A program made the position numbers and the translations under genes. Below, in pieces: positions 1 through 9,056 of a stretch of DNA of 64,000 nt (position 1 is its first letter; each line of letters starts with the position of its first letter). The stretch is from positions 34,882 through 98,881 of the forward strand of contig JBGTSB010000005.1 of NCBI GenBank assembly GCA_041940525.1, read 5' to 3'. Origin of the DNA: JAKAXS01 sp041940525 (lineage in GTDB: Bacteria; Pseudomonadota; Alphaproteobacteria; Rhizobiales; Hyphomicrobiaceae). The notes below the pieces were generated by a model. That model did not search any database. It saw only the letters and a program-made list of their open reading frames with translations, and was not told where the DNA came from.

Positions 1-867
1 CAGCTTCAACAAGCGCTCCAGAACCAGCGCGCCAAACGGCACGATTTCCCGCCGCGCACGGGATACATCGTCGATGCCAGGCAGGGTCGAAACCTTCTTG
101 GTCTTGCGGATCTTCTCGCAAAACAAAATCGCATCCCGCGTCGGAATGCTGTAGCCCTGCATGACCCGAAGTGCCTGATCCGTATCGTCCATGTGCATCT
201 TTGCGATCGCACGCCAAGTACCGCCAACCGCATAGAACGGCCGGCCAGCGCCATGCACGAGCCAATCCACCTTCGACAAATTCTCGTCGACGAGCGCAAG
301 GGCGGCGTCAAGATCGCCGCCAGTAGTGTCGATGAGCTTCAACCCACCGAGTGGCATCGTCGTACCGTCGTTCAGCGTTTCCTTGTAGATGTCGATCAGT
401 TCTAGGCTGCCACCACCCAAGTCACCGGCAAACCCATCGGTATCGCGAAACGCCATGCGAATGCCTTGCGCCGCCAGGGCCGCTTCCCGCTCTCCCGACA
501 AAACTTCGATCCTCGTGCCGCAGGCCCGCTCGCCGCGCACGATAAAGTCGTCGCCGTTTTCAGCCTCTCGCACCGCAGCCGTGGCGATCGCGCGCAAGGC
601 CTTCACGCCGACAACCCGCGCAATAGCCTTGAAGCGTGTCAGGGCAGAAATAGCCCGTTCCACTGCTTCGTCCGCCAACCGGCCTGTGGAGTGAACCGAA
701 CGCCCCAGCCCGCACAGAACCTTCTCGTTAAAAACGGGCGTCGCCGCCCGCACCGCACCTTCATAAATAACCAGCCGAACCGAATTGGAACCGATATCAA
801 TGACACCAATCGGTTCGCGTTCTTCCGAAAGCTGGCGGTCTCCAAAAAGTTGCGGCTTGTCTAACAA
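1..867 (-). CDS. ppx: Exopolyphosphatase / guanosine pentaphosphatase (Ppx/GppA), 3' end off the window
   Basis: Cytoplasmic hydrolase that removes terminal phosphate from polyphosphate (and pppGpp in GppA members). About 289 residues are visible and the C-terminus runs off the left edge. The actin-like ATPase fold is recognisable from the phosphate-1 loop DIGSNSVR at residues 24-31, the SGEREA segment near 124-129 that carries the usual catalytic Glu, and the phosphate-2 loop GDLGGGSLEL near 148-157. There is no ATG upstream of the first motif. The only sensible start is a TTG at 867, the codon directly after the TAG of ppk, so translation is probably coupled to ppk. Pairing with ppk is the classic arrangement for polyphosphate turnover. 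Family is certain; the start is inferred. Confidence 0.93.
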   Translation of the reverse strand, partial: MLDKPQLFGDRQLSEEREPIGVIDIGSNSVRLVIYEGAVRAATPVFNEKVLCGLGRSVHSTGRLADEAVERAISALTRFKAIARVVGVKALRAIATAAVREAENGDDFIVRGERACGTRIEVLSGEREAALAAQGIRMAFRDTDGFAGDLGGGSLELIDIYKETLNDGTTMPLGGLKLIDTTGGDLDAALALVDENLSKVDWLVHGAGRPFYAVGGTWRAIAKMHMDDTDQALRVMQGYSIPTRDAILFCEKIRKTKKVSTLPGIDDVSRARREIVPFGALVLERLLKL

Positions 868-3072
868 CTAATTGCGCTCCGGCTGCTCGTAGGTGAAGCG
901 CGGCGGCATGTTGTCTTTGATCGCCTCCCCACGGCCTGAAAGGCTAGGATTCGTCATAAAATACTTGTGCGCGTTGAACGGCTCTTCCCCAGCTTTTGGC
1001 GCCACCCGTTTAGCCGATCCATCCGGCTTGATGAGCCAGCTCTGCTGATTGTCTTTCAGATTGGCAACCATGATTTGATAGAGCACCTGCTCATGGACCG
1101 TCGGGTTGGTGACAGGAGCCAGGGCCTCAACACGCCGGTCGAGGTTCCGGGGCATCATGTCCGCGGAGCTGATGTAGACGGCGGCCTTGGGGGATGGCAA
1201 CCCCTCGCCACAGCCGAAACAGTAAATCCGGGCGTGCTCAAGAAAACGCCCGATGATGCTCTTAACCCTGATGTTTTCCGACAGCCCAGGAACACCGGGG
1301 CGAAGACAGCAAATACCGCGAATAATGAGGTCAACCTGAACCCCAGCGGCGCTGGCGTCATAAAGCGCGTCGATAATCTGTTTGTCGACGAGCGCGTTCG
1401 CCTTCATCCAGATCGCGCCAGGCCGCCCGGCCTTGGCGTGCTCGATCTCCTCGTGAATGTGCTGCAAAATCCGCGCGCGAATTCCATGCGGACTTGCCGC
1501 CATCGTCTCCAGATCCGCCGGCTGTCCGTAGCCCGTCACAAAATTCAGGATGCGCGCCACATCGCGCGCGACGACCGCGTTCGTCGTGAACAGCGAAAGG
1601 TCGGTATAGATGCGCGCGGTTTGGGGATGATAGTTGCCTGTGCCGATGTGCACGTAGGTGACGAGTTCCCCGCCCTCCCGGCGGACAACAAGACCGAGCT
1701 TCGCGTGCGTCTTCAGCTCAATGAAGCCGTAGACCACATGCACGCCGGCATTTTCCAGATCGCGAGCCCAGCGGATATTCGCGGCCTCGTCGAACCGCGC
1801 CTTCAGCTCCACCACGGCCGTAACGGACTTGCCGGCCTCAACCGCCTCCTTCAGCGCCTGAATGATCGGGCTGTCGCGCGACGTCCGGTACAGCGTCCAT
1901 TTGATCGCCATGACGGCCGGATCGGCCACGGCCTGACGCAAGTACTGAACGACGACGTCAAAACTCTCGTAGGGGTGATGAACGACGATATCTTTCTTGC
2001 CGATCGCCGCGAAGCAATCGCCGTTGAACTCGCGGATGCGTTCGGGAAAGCGCGGCAGATAAGGCTTGAACAACAGATCCGGCCGGTCCGAAACAATCAG
2101 CTGCGAAATGTCAGATAGCCCTAACAGGCCATCTTTGACGAAGACGCTTTCCTCGCCAACCTCCAGTTCATTCACAACAAACTGGCTCAGCTGCTCCGGC
2201 ATGCGCGAGTCCAGCTCCAGTCTAATCACGTGACCACGACGGCGGCGCTTCAGCTGCGTTTCGAAGGAACGGACCAGGTCTTCGGCTTCTTCCTGAAGCT
2301 CGATATCACTGTCGCGCAGAACGCGGAACGCACCCTGGCTCTTGATCTCGAACCCGGCAAATAGCTCGCCGATGAACATTCCGATCAGCGCTTCCAGCAG
2401 GATAAAACGCAAGTCATTGGTGGACTGTGCGCCAACACGGATGCGGATGAAGCGCTCCAGCTGACCCGGTATCGGAATGAGCCCGCTCATCGATTTCTGA
2501 TCGCTCTCGCGATACATCCAAACAACAGCCGTCAGCCCCTTGTTCAAGATGAAGGGAAACGGATGCGCGGGATCAACCGCGATCGGCGTTAGGATGGGAA
2601 AGATGTGCGTCATGAAGAGCTGCTGCAGCCACGCGCGCTCTTCATCAGTCAACTGCTCCGGCTTTACGATGTGGATGCCCGCGTCATCCATCTCTTTTTT
2701 GAGGCCGCTCCAGCAGCTCTGCTTGTCGCGAACAAGTTCGGCAACAAAAGCATTGATCTTCTCAAGCTGTTCGGCGGGCGTAGAGCCGTCCAAACTCTGT
2801 GTGGTAACACCGGCCGCGACCTGGCCGTAAATGCCTGCGGCGCGGACCATATAGAATTCGTCAAGGTTCGACGCGGAAATTGATAAAAACCGCACGCGCT
2901 CAAGCAGCGGATGATTGCGGTTCTCGGCCTCTTCCAGAACGCGGCGATTGAACTGCAGCCAGGAAAGCTCGCGATTGTAATACCGCTGCATGTTTTCCGT
3001 CGGAGCCTTGCCGCCCTTGTCCGCCACCTGCTTGCTGGCTCGGGCTGATCTGGCGGCCCTGGTCGTCGTCAT
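868..3072 (-). CDS. ppk: Polyphosphate kinase 1
   Basis: Transfers the gamma-phosphate of ATP to growing polyphosphate chains. The 734-residue length is normal for PPK1. The N-terminal domain begins with YYNRELSWLQFNRRVLEEA, and the catalytic half carries the KTHAKLGLV segment, whose His (about residue 456) corresponds to the autophosphorylated histidine of the family, followed by HIGTGNYHPQTARIYTDL. The in-frame GTG one codon upstream (3075) is possible, but ATG at 3072 sits at better distance from the AAAGGA ribosome site. It is the first gene of a ppk-ppx pair, with zero bases between its stop and the ppx start. Confidence 0.97.
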   Translation of the reverse strand: MTTTRAARSARASKQVADKGGKAPTENMQRYYNRELSWLQFNRRVLEEAENRNHPLLERVRFLSISASNLDEFYMVRAAGIYGQVAAGVTTQSLDGSTPAEQLEKINAFVAELVRDKQSCWSGLKKEMDDAGIHIVKPEQLTDEERAWLQQLFMTHIFPILTPIAVDPAHPFPFILNKGLTAVVWMYRESDQKSMSGLIPIPGQLERFIRIRVGAQSTNDLRFILLEALIGMFIGELFAGFEIKSQGAFRVLRDSDIELQEEAEDLVRSFETQLKRRRRGHVIRLELDSRMPEQLSQFVVNELEVGEESVFVKDGLLGLSDISQLIVSDRPDLLFKPYLPRFPERIREFNGDCFAAIGKKDIVVHHPYESFDVVVQYLRQAVADPAVMAIKWTLYRTSRDSPIIQALKEAVEAGKSVTAVVELKARFDEAANIRWARDLENAGVHVVYGFIELKTHAKLGLVVRREGGELVTYVHIGTGNYHPQTARIYTDLSLFTTNAVVARDVARILNFVTGYGQPADLETMAASPHGIRARILQHIHEEIEHAKAGRPGAIWMKANALVDKQIIDALYDASAAGVQVDLIIRGICCLRPGVPGLSENIRVKSIIGRFLEHARIYCFGCGEGLPSPKAAVYISSADMMPRNLDRRVEALAPVTNPTVHEQVLYQIMVANLKDNQQSWLIKPDGSAKRVAPKAGEEPFNAHKYFMTNPSLSGRGEAIKDNMPPRFTYEQPERN

Positions 3073-3145
3073 CACGCGTTCCTTTTGGTCTCAAGTTCTT
3101 CACGCCAGACAGTGTCACCTAGCTAACGCACTGATATGACAGGGT

Positions 3146-3850
3146 CTACGTCATTTCACTTGCGCGGCCAAGGTTTTCTAAGGCTTCAGCCGCCAGCAGG
3201 CGGCTTACCCGCTTCTTCTTAACCAACGCCAGCCGGTCGATCTCCGCCACCAGCGCGTTCGCCGCCTGCATCGAGCGGTCCATGCGCACAGCCAGATATC
3301 TTATGACGTGCGGCTCCACATCCAGCTGGCGGTCAAAGAACAGTTTTACGAGCACAGCGCGCAGCAGTCCCTCGTCCGGCGGCTCGATGACGGCTAGCGG
3401 AAGCGCACGCAACCGGGAGCGTAAATCAGGCAACTCAAAGTCAAGCTCTCCCGGCGCCTTGCGCGAGGTCACCAACACGGCAAAGCTCTTTTCCCGCGCC
3501 AAGTTCAGCAAATGAAACAACACGCGTTGCTCAAACGGATGGCGGTCCACGTCCTCCACGACGAGCGCACCCGCCGATGAAAGCATCTCGACTGCGCTGT
3601 CGTTGAGCTCAGCAGCACTGATCTGAACGGCTCCGGAACGCGCCGCCCACACGTGGGCAAGATGCGTCTTACCCGCGTCCGGCGGCCCGCAAACGAAAGC
3701 GGAGGGCGCCGGCCAATCCGGCCACCGGTCTATCAATTCAACCGCCGCCGCATTCGACTGGCTAAGCAGGAGGTCTTCCATGTCCCGCGCCGGCCGGTGA
3801 GGCAGGTCAAAGACGAGTTGTGGCGGCTGTTCTGCTTCAGCTGCGCTCAT
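3146..3850 (-). CDS. hda: DnaA regulatory inactivator Hda (HdaA)
   Basis: A 234-residue AAA+ protein resembling the ATPase domain of DnaA without the DNA-binding C-terminus. With the sliding clamp it stimulates ATP hydrolysis by DnaA to stop re-initiation. An N-terminal clamp-binding type motif (QLVFDL, residues 11-16) precedes the Walker A loop GPPDAGKTHL at 55-64. The Walker B-like stretch is ALVVEDVD and a sensor-like VTSRKAP follows. In alphaproteobacteria this gene commonly sits beside ppk/ppx and a PerM-type permease, as here. The ribosome site is weak, but the ATG precedes the clamp motif by only ten codons, which is usual. Confidence 0.9.
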   Translation of the reverse strand: MSAAEAEQPPQLVFDLPHRPARDMEDLLLSQSNAAAVELIDRWPDWPAPSAFVCGPPDAGKTHLAHVWAARSGAVQISAAELNDSAVEMLSSAGALVVEDVDRHPFEQRVLFHLLNLAREKSFAVLVTSRKAPGELDFELPDLRSRLRALPLAVIEPPDEGLLRAVLVKLFFDRQLDVEPHVIRYLAVRMDRSMQAANALVAEIDRLALVKKKRVSRLLAAEALENLGRASEMT

Positions 3851-3885
3851 TGAAATCGATCCAAGGTCGTCAAACCGCGTTTTGA

Positions 3886-4983
3886 TCAGGCTACCGGATT
3901 GCCTGGCCGGTCAATCTGCGCACCATCACCGGTATAAACCGAGCTTTGCAGATAAACCTTCAGAGCAAAACGGACGAGAACGCCGGTCGCCGCCGCAAAG
4001 GGAACCGCGAGAAGCATACCAACGAGCCCGAATAGGTATGCGAACACAAACAAAGCAAATATGACCCAGACAGGGTGCAAGCCGATTTTTGAACCGACAA
4101 TATTTGGGGATAGAAATCCAGCATCGAATGCTTGACCGCCCAGATAGACCGCGACAACGCCCACGATGGGCAAATACTCCGGCCAAAACTGCACCACGCC
4201 CAAAGTAACAGCAGTGATTAAGCCCAGCGCCCAGCCGACGAATGGAACGAACGCCATCAGTCCTGTTGCAATACCGATCATGAGCCCATAGTCGAGCCCC
4301 ACGGCCGTCAGTCCCGCCGCGTAATACACGGCAAGGATCATGCAGACGGTGCCTTGCCCACGGATGAAAGCTGAGATCGCGCCATTGATGTCTGACGCCA
4401 GCGTGCGAATGGCCGAAGCGTGCTCACGCGGTAGCCAACCGTCAATTTTCGCCAGCATCGCTTGCCAATCAACCAGCAGATAAAACACCACCAGCGGCGT
4501 CACCAGCAGCAGTGAGAAGAAGTTGAACACCGCAAGCGATCGATCCCACAAGGACGACGCTGCCCACCCGGCAAGACTGGCCCAGTTCTCCGTCAAAGCT
4601 TCCGTTGCACGCGCCAGGCCTTCGTCAAAGCGGCCGAAGTTTGCGCCCAGATTTTCGCGCATCCAGACCTCTACCATCCCGCTGACGCGTTGGATTTCTC
4701 CCGGAAGCGCTGAGGCAAGCTGCTGAGCTTGCGCGAAAAGCACTGGAACGATGAGTACCAGAAGCGTAACCACGACCACCGCGCCCGCCGCCACGATCAG
4801 GGCCGAAGCAAGCACCCGCGGCAGCCCGATGGACGTCAGACGGTCCACCACCGGATTGAGGAAGTAGGCCAAGACAATGCCGGCCACGAACGGCAACAGC
4901 ACGTCTTTCACCAGCCAAATACCCAGGACGAACAAGATCGCCAGCGCTAGCCAGAATAAAATTTGCCGCTCAACGCTGCGCAT
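3886..4983 (-). CDS. AI-2E family transporter (PerM-like membrane protein)
   Basis: A 365-residue inner-membrane protein with the usual layout of the AI-2 exporter/PerM family: two N-terminal transmembrane segments (ILFWLALAILFVLGIWLV and a following hydrophobic stretch ending in YFLNPVVD), a long amphipathic region, then five or more helices in the C-terminal half including GLMAFVPFVGWALGLITA and the PFAAATGVLVRF end. The family name comes from a few quorum-signal exporters; most members, and probably this one, have no proven substrate. AAGGGGAC lies just before the ATG. It lies between hda and the phosphatidyltransferase on the same strand and is likely co-transcribed. Confidence 0.88.
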   Translation of the reverse strand: MRSVERQILFWLALAILFVLGIWLVKDVLLPFVAGIVLAYFLNPVVDRLTSIGLPRVLASALIVAAGAVVVVTLLVLIVPVLFAQAQQLASALPGEIQRVSGMVEVWMRENLGANFGRFDEGLARATEALTENWASLAGWAASSLWDRSLAVFNFFSLLLVTPLVVFYLLVDWQAMLAKIDGWLPREHASAIRTLASDINGAISAFIRGQGTVCMILAVYYAAGLTAVGLDYGLMIGIATGLMAFVPFVGWALGLITAVTLGVVQFWPEYLPIVGVVAVYLGGQAFDAGFLSPNIVGSKIGLHPVWVIFALFVFAYLFGLVGMLLAVPFAAATGVLVRFALKVYLQSSVYTGDGAQIDRPGNPVA

Positions 4984-5062
4984 GTCCCCTTGATCCCCCG
5001 GCGAACTGTTTCTCGTCCACCTTTGTAACAGCCGGACGGGTTCAGGCCAATGCGCCGGCGGA

Positions 5063-5614
5063 TCAGTTCGTCATATGCTCCAGCCAAGTCCGCAAATACA
5101 AAGCCAACGACACGATCGTCAGACCACCCACAACCCAGATCATCACAACCCGCAAGGCGCCTAACCCGAGCCCAAATCCTTCGTCGGCGAGTGCCAAACC
5201 TGCCAGCACAATCTGAGCCAAGGTGTTGACTTTACTAACAGCAGACGGAGCAATCCGCATTGGCCGGTCCAACAGCCATGACAGCACCACACCCGCCACG
5301 ATTAAGAAGTCGCGCGAAACGACCGCGATCACCAGCCAAAGAGGGAGAGCGCCCTTAAACCCGAGTGCCAAAAACACACTGACAATCAGAAGCTTGTCCG
5401 CCAGGGGATCGAGGTAGGCGCCAAGCTCGGTCGTCCAGCCAAAACGCTTGGCCAGATAGCCATCAACCGCATCGGAAATTCCGGCGGCGACAAACAAGAA
5501 AAATGCAATCTCCGTCTGGTCAGTCAGCAACAGCCAAAAGACGACCGGAACCAAAATCACCCGGCCCAAGGAGATCAAGTTCGGAATGTTTAGGGGCGAC
5601 ACGGCAGCATTCAC
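5063..5614 (-). CDS. CDP-alcohol phosphatidyltransferase family protein (PgsA-like)
   Basis: A 183-residue integral membrane enzyme that joins a CDP-linked lipid to an alcohol, most likely in phospholipid headgroup synthesis. The signature D-x2-D-G-x2-A-x8-G-x3-D-x3-D is intact across residues about 48-76 (DAVDGYLAKR ... GAYLDPLADK), which supplies the metal-binding aspartates. Start is a GTG; no ATG lies upstream in frame close by. The closest named relative by pattern is phosphatidylglycerophosphate synthase, but many alphaproteobacteria carry two or more paralogues, and this one sits in the hda-purM neighbourhood rather than with uvrC/moaD, so substrate is left open. Confidence 0.85.
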   Translation of the reverse strand: MNAAVSPLNIPNLISLGRVILVPVVFWLLLTDQTEIAFFLFVAAGISDAVDGYLAKRFGWTTELGAYLDPLADKLLIVSVFLALGFKGALPLWLVIAVVSRDFLIVAGVVLSWLLDRPMRIAPSAVSKVNTLAQIVLAGLALADEGFGLGLGALRVVMIWVVGGLTIVSLALYLRTWLEHMTN

Positions 5615-5743
5615 ATACGTCTAGAAGCCAAGCGCCAGGGCAGCGCATTCCACAACTGGATAACACGCAAATGCTGGCATGACGTCACCGCAAGGGGAAA
5701 GGATTAATGTCAAAAATGCAAAGCCGGCCCCAATAGTCCCGAG

Positions 5744-6859
5744 CTAGAAGCCCCGGCGCAGCAGCCAGCCATTGCCCGACTGCTGCATTTGCAAGCCCTG
5801 CTGCTGCATCTCCCAAGCAAGAGCGCTCCCTCCGCCAGGATACTTAACCATCACTTGCGCGTTGTAGGCCGACACGTTCCCAACACGAACATCGTCAACC
5901 GTGGGGAGATTTAAGATCCTGCCGCGGATGTCGTTCCATTCGGATGTGTCGCGGAACTGCACATCAAGGAACACGTCCGGCATGCCACCTGCTGCAACAA
6001 ACTGGCCGCTCTGCACCGCTTTCCAACGGCCTTCCATAACACCATGACCAATGACGGCGGCGAGCTCCAAAGCATAGGCGAAGTCACCATCAACAACCGG
6101 ATAGCTGCGCGACCAAGATACTGGCCCGACACCATCTTGACCAACCAGCGTCACGTGAACTTTCCCCGCCGCTTTGTCGACTTCGGCCACGGCCATCACG
6201 ACAAGTGCGGTACCGTACTCAGTCTCCAAGACACGTTCTTGCCCGTCCTGACCAGACATCATCGAAGCCACTGTGTCGCTATGCATGGTCGGCAGCAGAG
6301 AAGCCACTCGCAGTGGTGCCAGCGAATTCTTCACGTCCAGGTCGGGCCAAATCGAAGCCCACGCCCCGGTCGCCGCGACGAACTCCGCGCCGTCAGGCCC
6401 CTTATCGGCGCTCGGTTGGCGAATGACAGGCACAAGCAAGACCTCTTGTGCCTGGCGGTCCACGAAGGGAATGCCTTGGCTCTGCAGCATCTGACGCACG
6501 GAATTCGGCTCAAAACTGAAATCCAGGCTAGCGATATAGCGCGTACGCGAGTTTTGCTCAGAGCGGATAGCCAGCCCGTCGACGTAGTTGCCGGCGGGCA
6601 TAGTCTTGAACTGCTCCAAATTGTCATAGGCGGAAACCGGAACAAGGCGCTTCAGCAGAGACCGGAAGGCAGCCTGCTGCCCATCATCGATCGCCTTCTT
6701 CTTGGCGGCCACTGCATTCTCAGCCGTTGCATCGACAGGATAATTCGCGACCTTGAACGCGTTTCCCACCGCGAAAGCCGAACCGTTTGGGCCCGCCCAT
6801 ATCAGCGCGACAACGGCTGCCCAAAGAAATGATCGCCTGTTCAATGCCTTCCCCAGCAC
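5744..6859 (-). CDS. DUF2066 domain-containing exported protein
   Basis: A 371-residue protein of unknown function. Residues 1-28 look like an export signal: RR near the start, then FLWAAVVALIWAG and a cleavage-like GSAFA. The mature part matches the DUF2066 pattern, with conserved stretches such as QAAFRSLLKRLVP, RYIASLDFSFEPNSVRQML and VLLVPVI. I chose the GTG at 6859 because AGGGGAAAAC precedes it and the signal peptide then begins at once. An ATG at 6934 and a GTG at 7045 also lie in frame, but they add an unlikely hydrophilic leader, and 7045 would overlap purM. It is divergent from purM with about 150 bases between the starts. Confidence 0.75.
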   Translation of the reverse strand: MLGKALNRRSFLWAAVVALIWAGPNGSAFAVGNAFKVANYPVDATAENAVAAKKKAIDDGQQAAFRSLLKRLVPVSAYDNLEQFKTMPAGNYVDGLAIRSEQNSRTRYIASLDFSFEPNSVRQMLQSQGIPFVDRQAQEVLLVPVIRQPSADKGPDGAEFVAATGAWASIWPDLDVKNSLAPLRVASLLPTMHSDTVASMMSGQDGQERVLETEYGTALVVMAVAEVDKAAGKVHVTLVGQDGVGPVSWSRSYPVVDGDFAYALELAAVIGHGVMEGRWKAVQSGQFVAAGGMPDVFLDVQFRDTSEWNDIRGRILNLPTVDDVRVGNVSAYNAQVMVKYPGGGSALAWEMQQQGLQMQQSGNGWLLRRGF

Positions 6860-7007
6860 TGTTTTCCCCTGCCGCCATTCATGCTGACCCCCGGTCAGCG
6901 GTTGCCCATGGACGGTCAAGCTGTTAGAGCCCATCTCCTCCGACCAATCAGGCGAAATTGGGTCTATGTTCTGGCCCAACCGTCTTGAACGCTTTCGCGA
7001 TACTGGC

Positions 7008-8141
7008 ATGGCAGACCCCAGCGGCAAACCGTCCTCATCAATCACCTACCGCGATTCCGGCGTTGATATCGATGCTGGAAACAAACTTGTTGAAATGATT
7101 AAGCCCTTCGTCAAGGCGACACAGCGCTCCGGTGCTGACGGGTCGCTTGGCGGTTTTGGCGGATTGTTCGACCTGAAAGCTGCTGGCTACCAGGATCCCA
7201 TCCTCGTCGCCGCCAACGATGGCGTGGGCACCAAGCTCAAGATCGCGATTGAAGCCGACCATCACGAGACAATCGGCATCGACCTGGTGGCCATGTGCGT
7301 CAACGATCTGGTGGTGCAAGGCGCCGAGCCGCTGTTCTTTCTAGACTACTTTTCCGTCGGCCATCTCGATGTCGAAACCGCCCGCAAGGTTATTGCTGGC
7401 GTCGCATCAGGTTGCCGCGAGGCTGGCTGCGCCCTTATCGGCGGAGAAACGGCCGAAATGCCAGGCATGTACCACGGCAAGGACTACGATCTGGCCGGCT
7501 TTGCTGTCGGCGCGGCCGAACGCGGTACGCTCCTGCCACAAGAGGATATGAAGGAAGGCGACGTGCTGATCGGCTTGCCGTCCTCCGGTGTTCACTCGAA
7601 CGGCTACTCGCTCGTGCGCCGCGTCGTTGAAAACGAAAAGCTCGCCTGGCCGGCACCGGCGCCGTTCGAACCAGACCTGCCCTTGTCCGAAGCCCTACTA
7701 GCGCCCACCCGCATCTACGTCGCCGCCATTCTCGCGGCCCTAAAGGCAACAGGCGGCACAACATCCGGCGCCATCAAAGGCCTGTCTCACGTCACCGGTG
7801 GTGGCATATCGGAAAACTTGCCACGCGTGCTCTCATCGGATGTCGCCGCTCGAGTCGACCTATCCGCCATTTCTCCGCAACCCGTCTTCGGCTGGCTCGC
7901 GAAGTGCGCCAATCTCGACGACGCCGAAATGCTGCGCACCTTTAACTGCGGCATCGGCATGATCATCGTGGCGCCCGCCAGCAAGGCGAACACGGTGATG
8001 GCTGCGCTCCAGGATGCTGGCGAACTGCCCGTACAGATCGGCGAACTCGGTCCGCCTGAGGGCGAGCGCAGTTCGGCCAAAGGCAAGGGCGACACCTGGG
8101 CCGTGGCCTACACCGGCCAACTCAAGTACGAAGCGCGATGA
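7008..8141 (+). CDS. purM: Phosphoribosylformylglycinamidine cyclo-ligase (AIR synthetase)
   Basis: Fifth step of de novo purine synthesis: closes FGAM to aminoimidazole ribotide using ATP. 377 residues from the chosen ATG. The family motifs are clear: YRDSGVDIDAGN at the N-terminus, DGSLGGFGGLFDL, NDGVGTKLKIA, the MCVNDL stretch, and GGETAEMPGMY. An ATG at 6966 is in frame but adds 14 residues with no family resemblance, so 7008 is preferred. The stop overlaps the start of purN by four bases (ATGA), so the two purine genes form a translationally coupled pair. Confidence 0.96.
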   Translation: MADPSGKPSSSITYRDSGVDIDAGNKLVEMIKPFVKATQRSGADGSLGGFGGLFDLKAAGYQDPILVAANDGVGTKLKIAIEADHHETIGIDLVAMCVNDLVVQGAEPLFFLDYFSVGHLDVETARKVIAGVASGCREAGCALIGGETAEMPGMYHGKDYDLAGFAVGAAERGTLLPQEDMKEGDVLIGLPSSGVHSNGYSLVRRVVENEKLAWPAPAPFEPDLPLSEALLAPTRIYVAAILAALKATGGTTSGAIKGLSHVTGGGISENLPRVLSSDVAARVDLSAISPQPVFGWLAKCANLDDAEMLRTFNCGIGMIIVAPASKANTVMAALQDAGELPVQIGELGPPEGERSSAKGKGDTWAVAYTGQLKYEAR

Positions 8142-8806
8142 GCAACGCCAAAAAACGGGTCGGCATCCTGATTTCGGGCCGCGGCTCCAACATGCGCTCG
8201 CTGGTCGAAGCCGCCCGCCGGCCGGACTGCCCCTATGAGCCAGTGGTCGTTATATCCAACAGACCAAACGCTGCCGGCCTTGCTTGGGCCAAGGAGCAGG
8301 GCCTGCCAAGCTTGGGCCTGGACCACACCCATTACGAGAACCGGGACCATTTCGAGGGCCAGCTCCATACCGTGCTAACAGCCTCGAAAGTCGACCTCGT
8401 CGCCTGTGCGGGCTTCATGCGCCTGATGACGGAAGCTTTCGTGGAGCGCTGGCGCGACAAGATGCTGAACATCCACCCGTCCCTGCTGCCGGCCTTCAAA
8501 GGCCTCGATACGCACGCGCGGGCACTGAACGCGGGCGTAGCGGTCGCTGGATGCACCGTGCACGTGGTTCGCGCCGAAATGGACGACGGACCGATTCTCG
8601 GTCAGGCCGTCGTTCCGGTCATGCCTGGGGACGATCCCGAGACGCTGGCAGCCCGTATTCTGGAAGCTGAACACGAGCTCTACCCGGCCATGCTCTCCGC
8701 CTATGCCGAAGGCAAAATTACGGTTTCGGGTGAGAGAGTTAGCGTTCACGACAGCGTTAACCAGCCTGCAACGCTGTTCTCGCCAAGCCTCGCTTCAGAC
8801 CGCTAA
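8138..8806 (+). CDS. purN: Phosphoribosylglycinamide formyltransferase
   Basis: Transfers a formyl group from 10-formyltetrahydrofolate to glycinamide ribonucleotide in purine synthesis. 222 residues. The active-site set is visible: Asn111 and His113 in NIHPSLLPAFKG, and the aspartate in MDDGPILGQ near 150. The N-terminal ISGRGSNM loop binds phosphate. Starts inside the last codon of purM. About 250 bases without a gene follow before the P450 gene. Confidence 0.96.
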   Translation: MSNAKKRVGILISGRGSNMRSLVEAARRPDCPYEPVVVISNRPNAAGLAWAKEQGLPSLGLDHTHYENRDHFEGQLHTVLTASKVDLVACAGFMRLMTEAFVERWRDKMLNIHPSLLPAFKGLDTHARALNAGVAVAGCTVHVVRAEMDDGPILGQAVVPVMPGDDPETLAARILEAEHELYPAMLSAYAEGKITVSGERVSVHDSVNQPATLFSPSLASDR

Positions 8807-9056
8807 ATCACCGTGGCATAACAACAAGGCTCGCGCGCTAAATTGAAGCGGTATGCTTCCGATCAATGGACACAGCTACTTCGCCGGTGGTACTGAGGCT
8901 GCATTCGTTTACGTCAGTTGCATGGGGAACTGCGAACCCCTGGCTGTCGACGTCGCTTCGTGACAGTTCGCCCAGGGATCGGTTGCCAAAGATTGGGCCC
9001 CAGGAGCGTTTGGGATTTGCCAGCTCGCGACATGCCAGCTGGTCTGGATACGGTGC

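Noticed and set aside
967..2118. 383-codon plus-strand open frame
   Set aside because: It lies antisense within ppk, whose motifs are unmistakable; the translation is Arg/Asp/Val-rich without family features and results from high-GC codon bias.
6044..6832. 262-codon plus-strand open frame
   Set aside because: Antisense to the DUF2066 gene, which has a signal peptide and conserved strands; the plus frame shows no domain.
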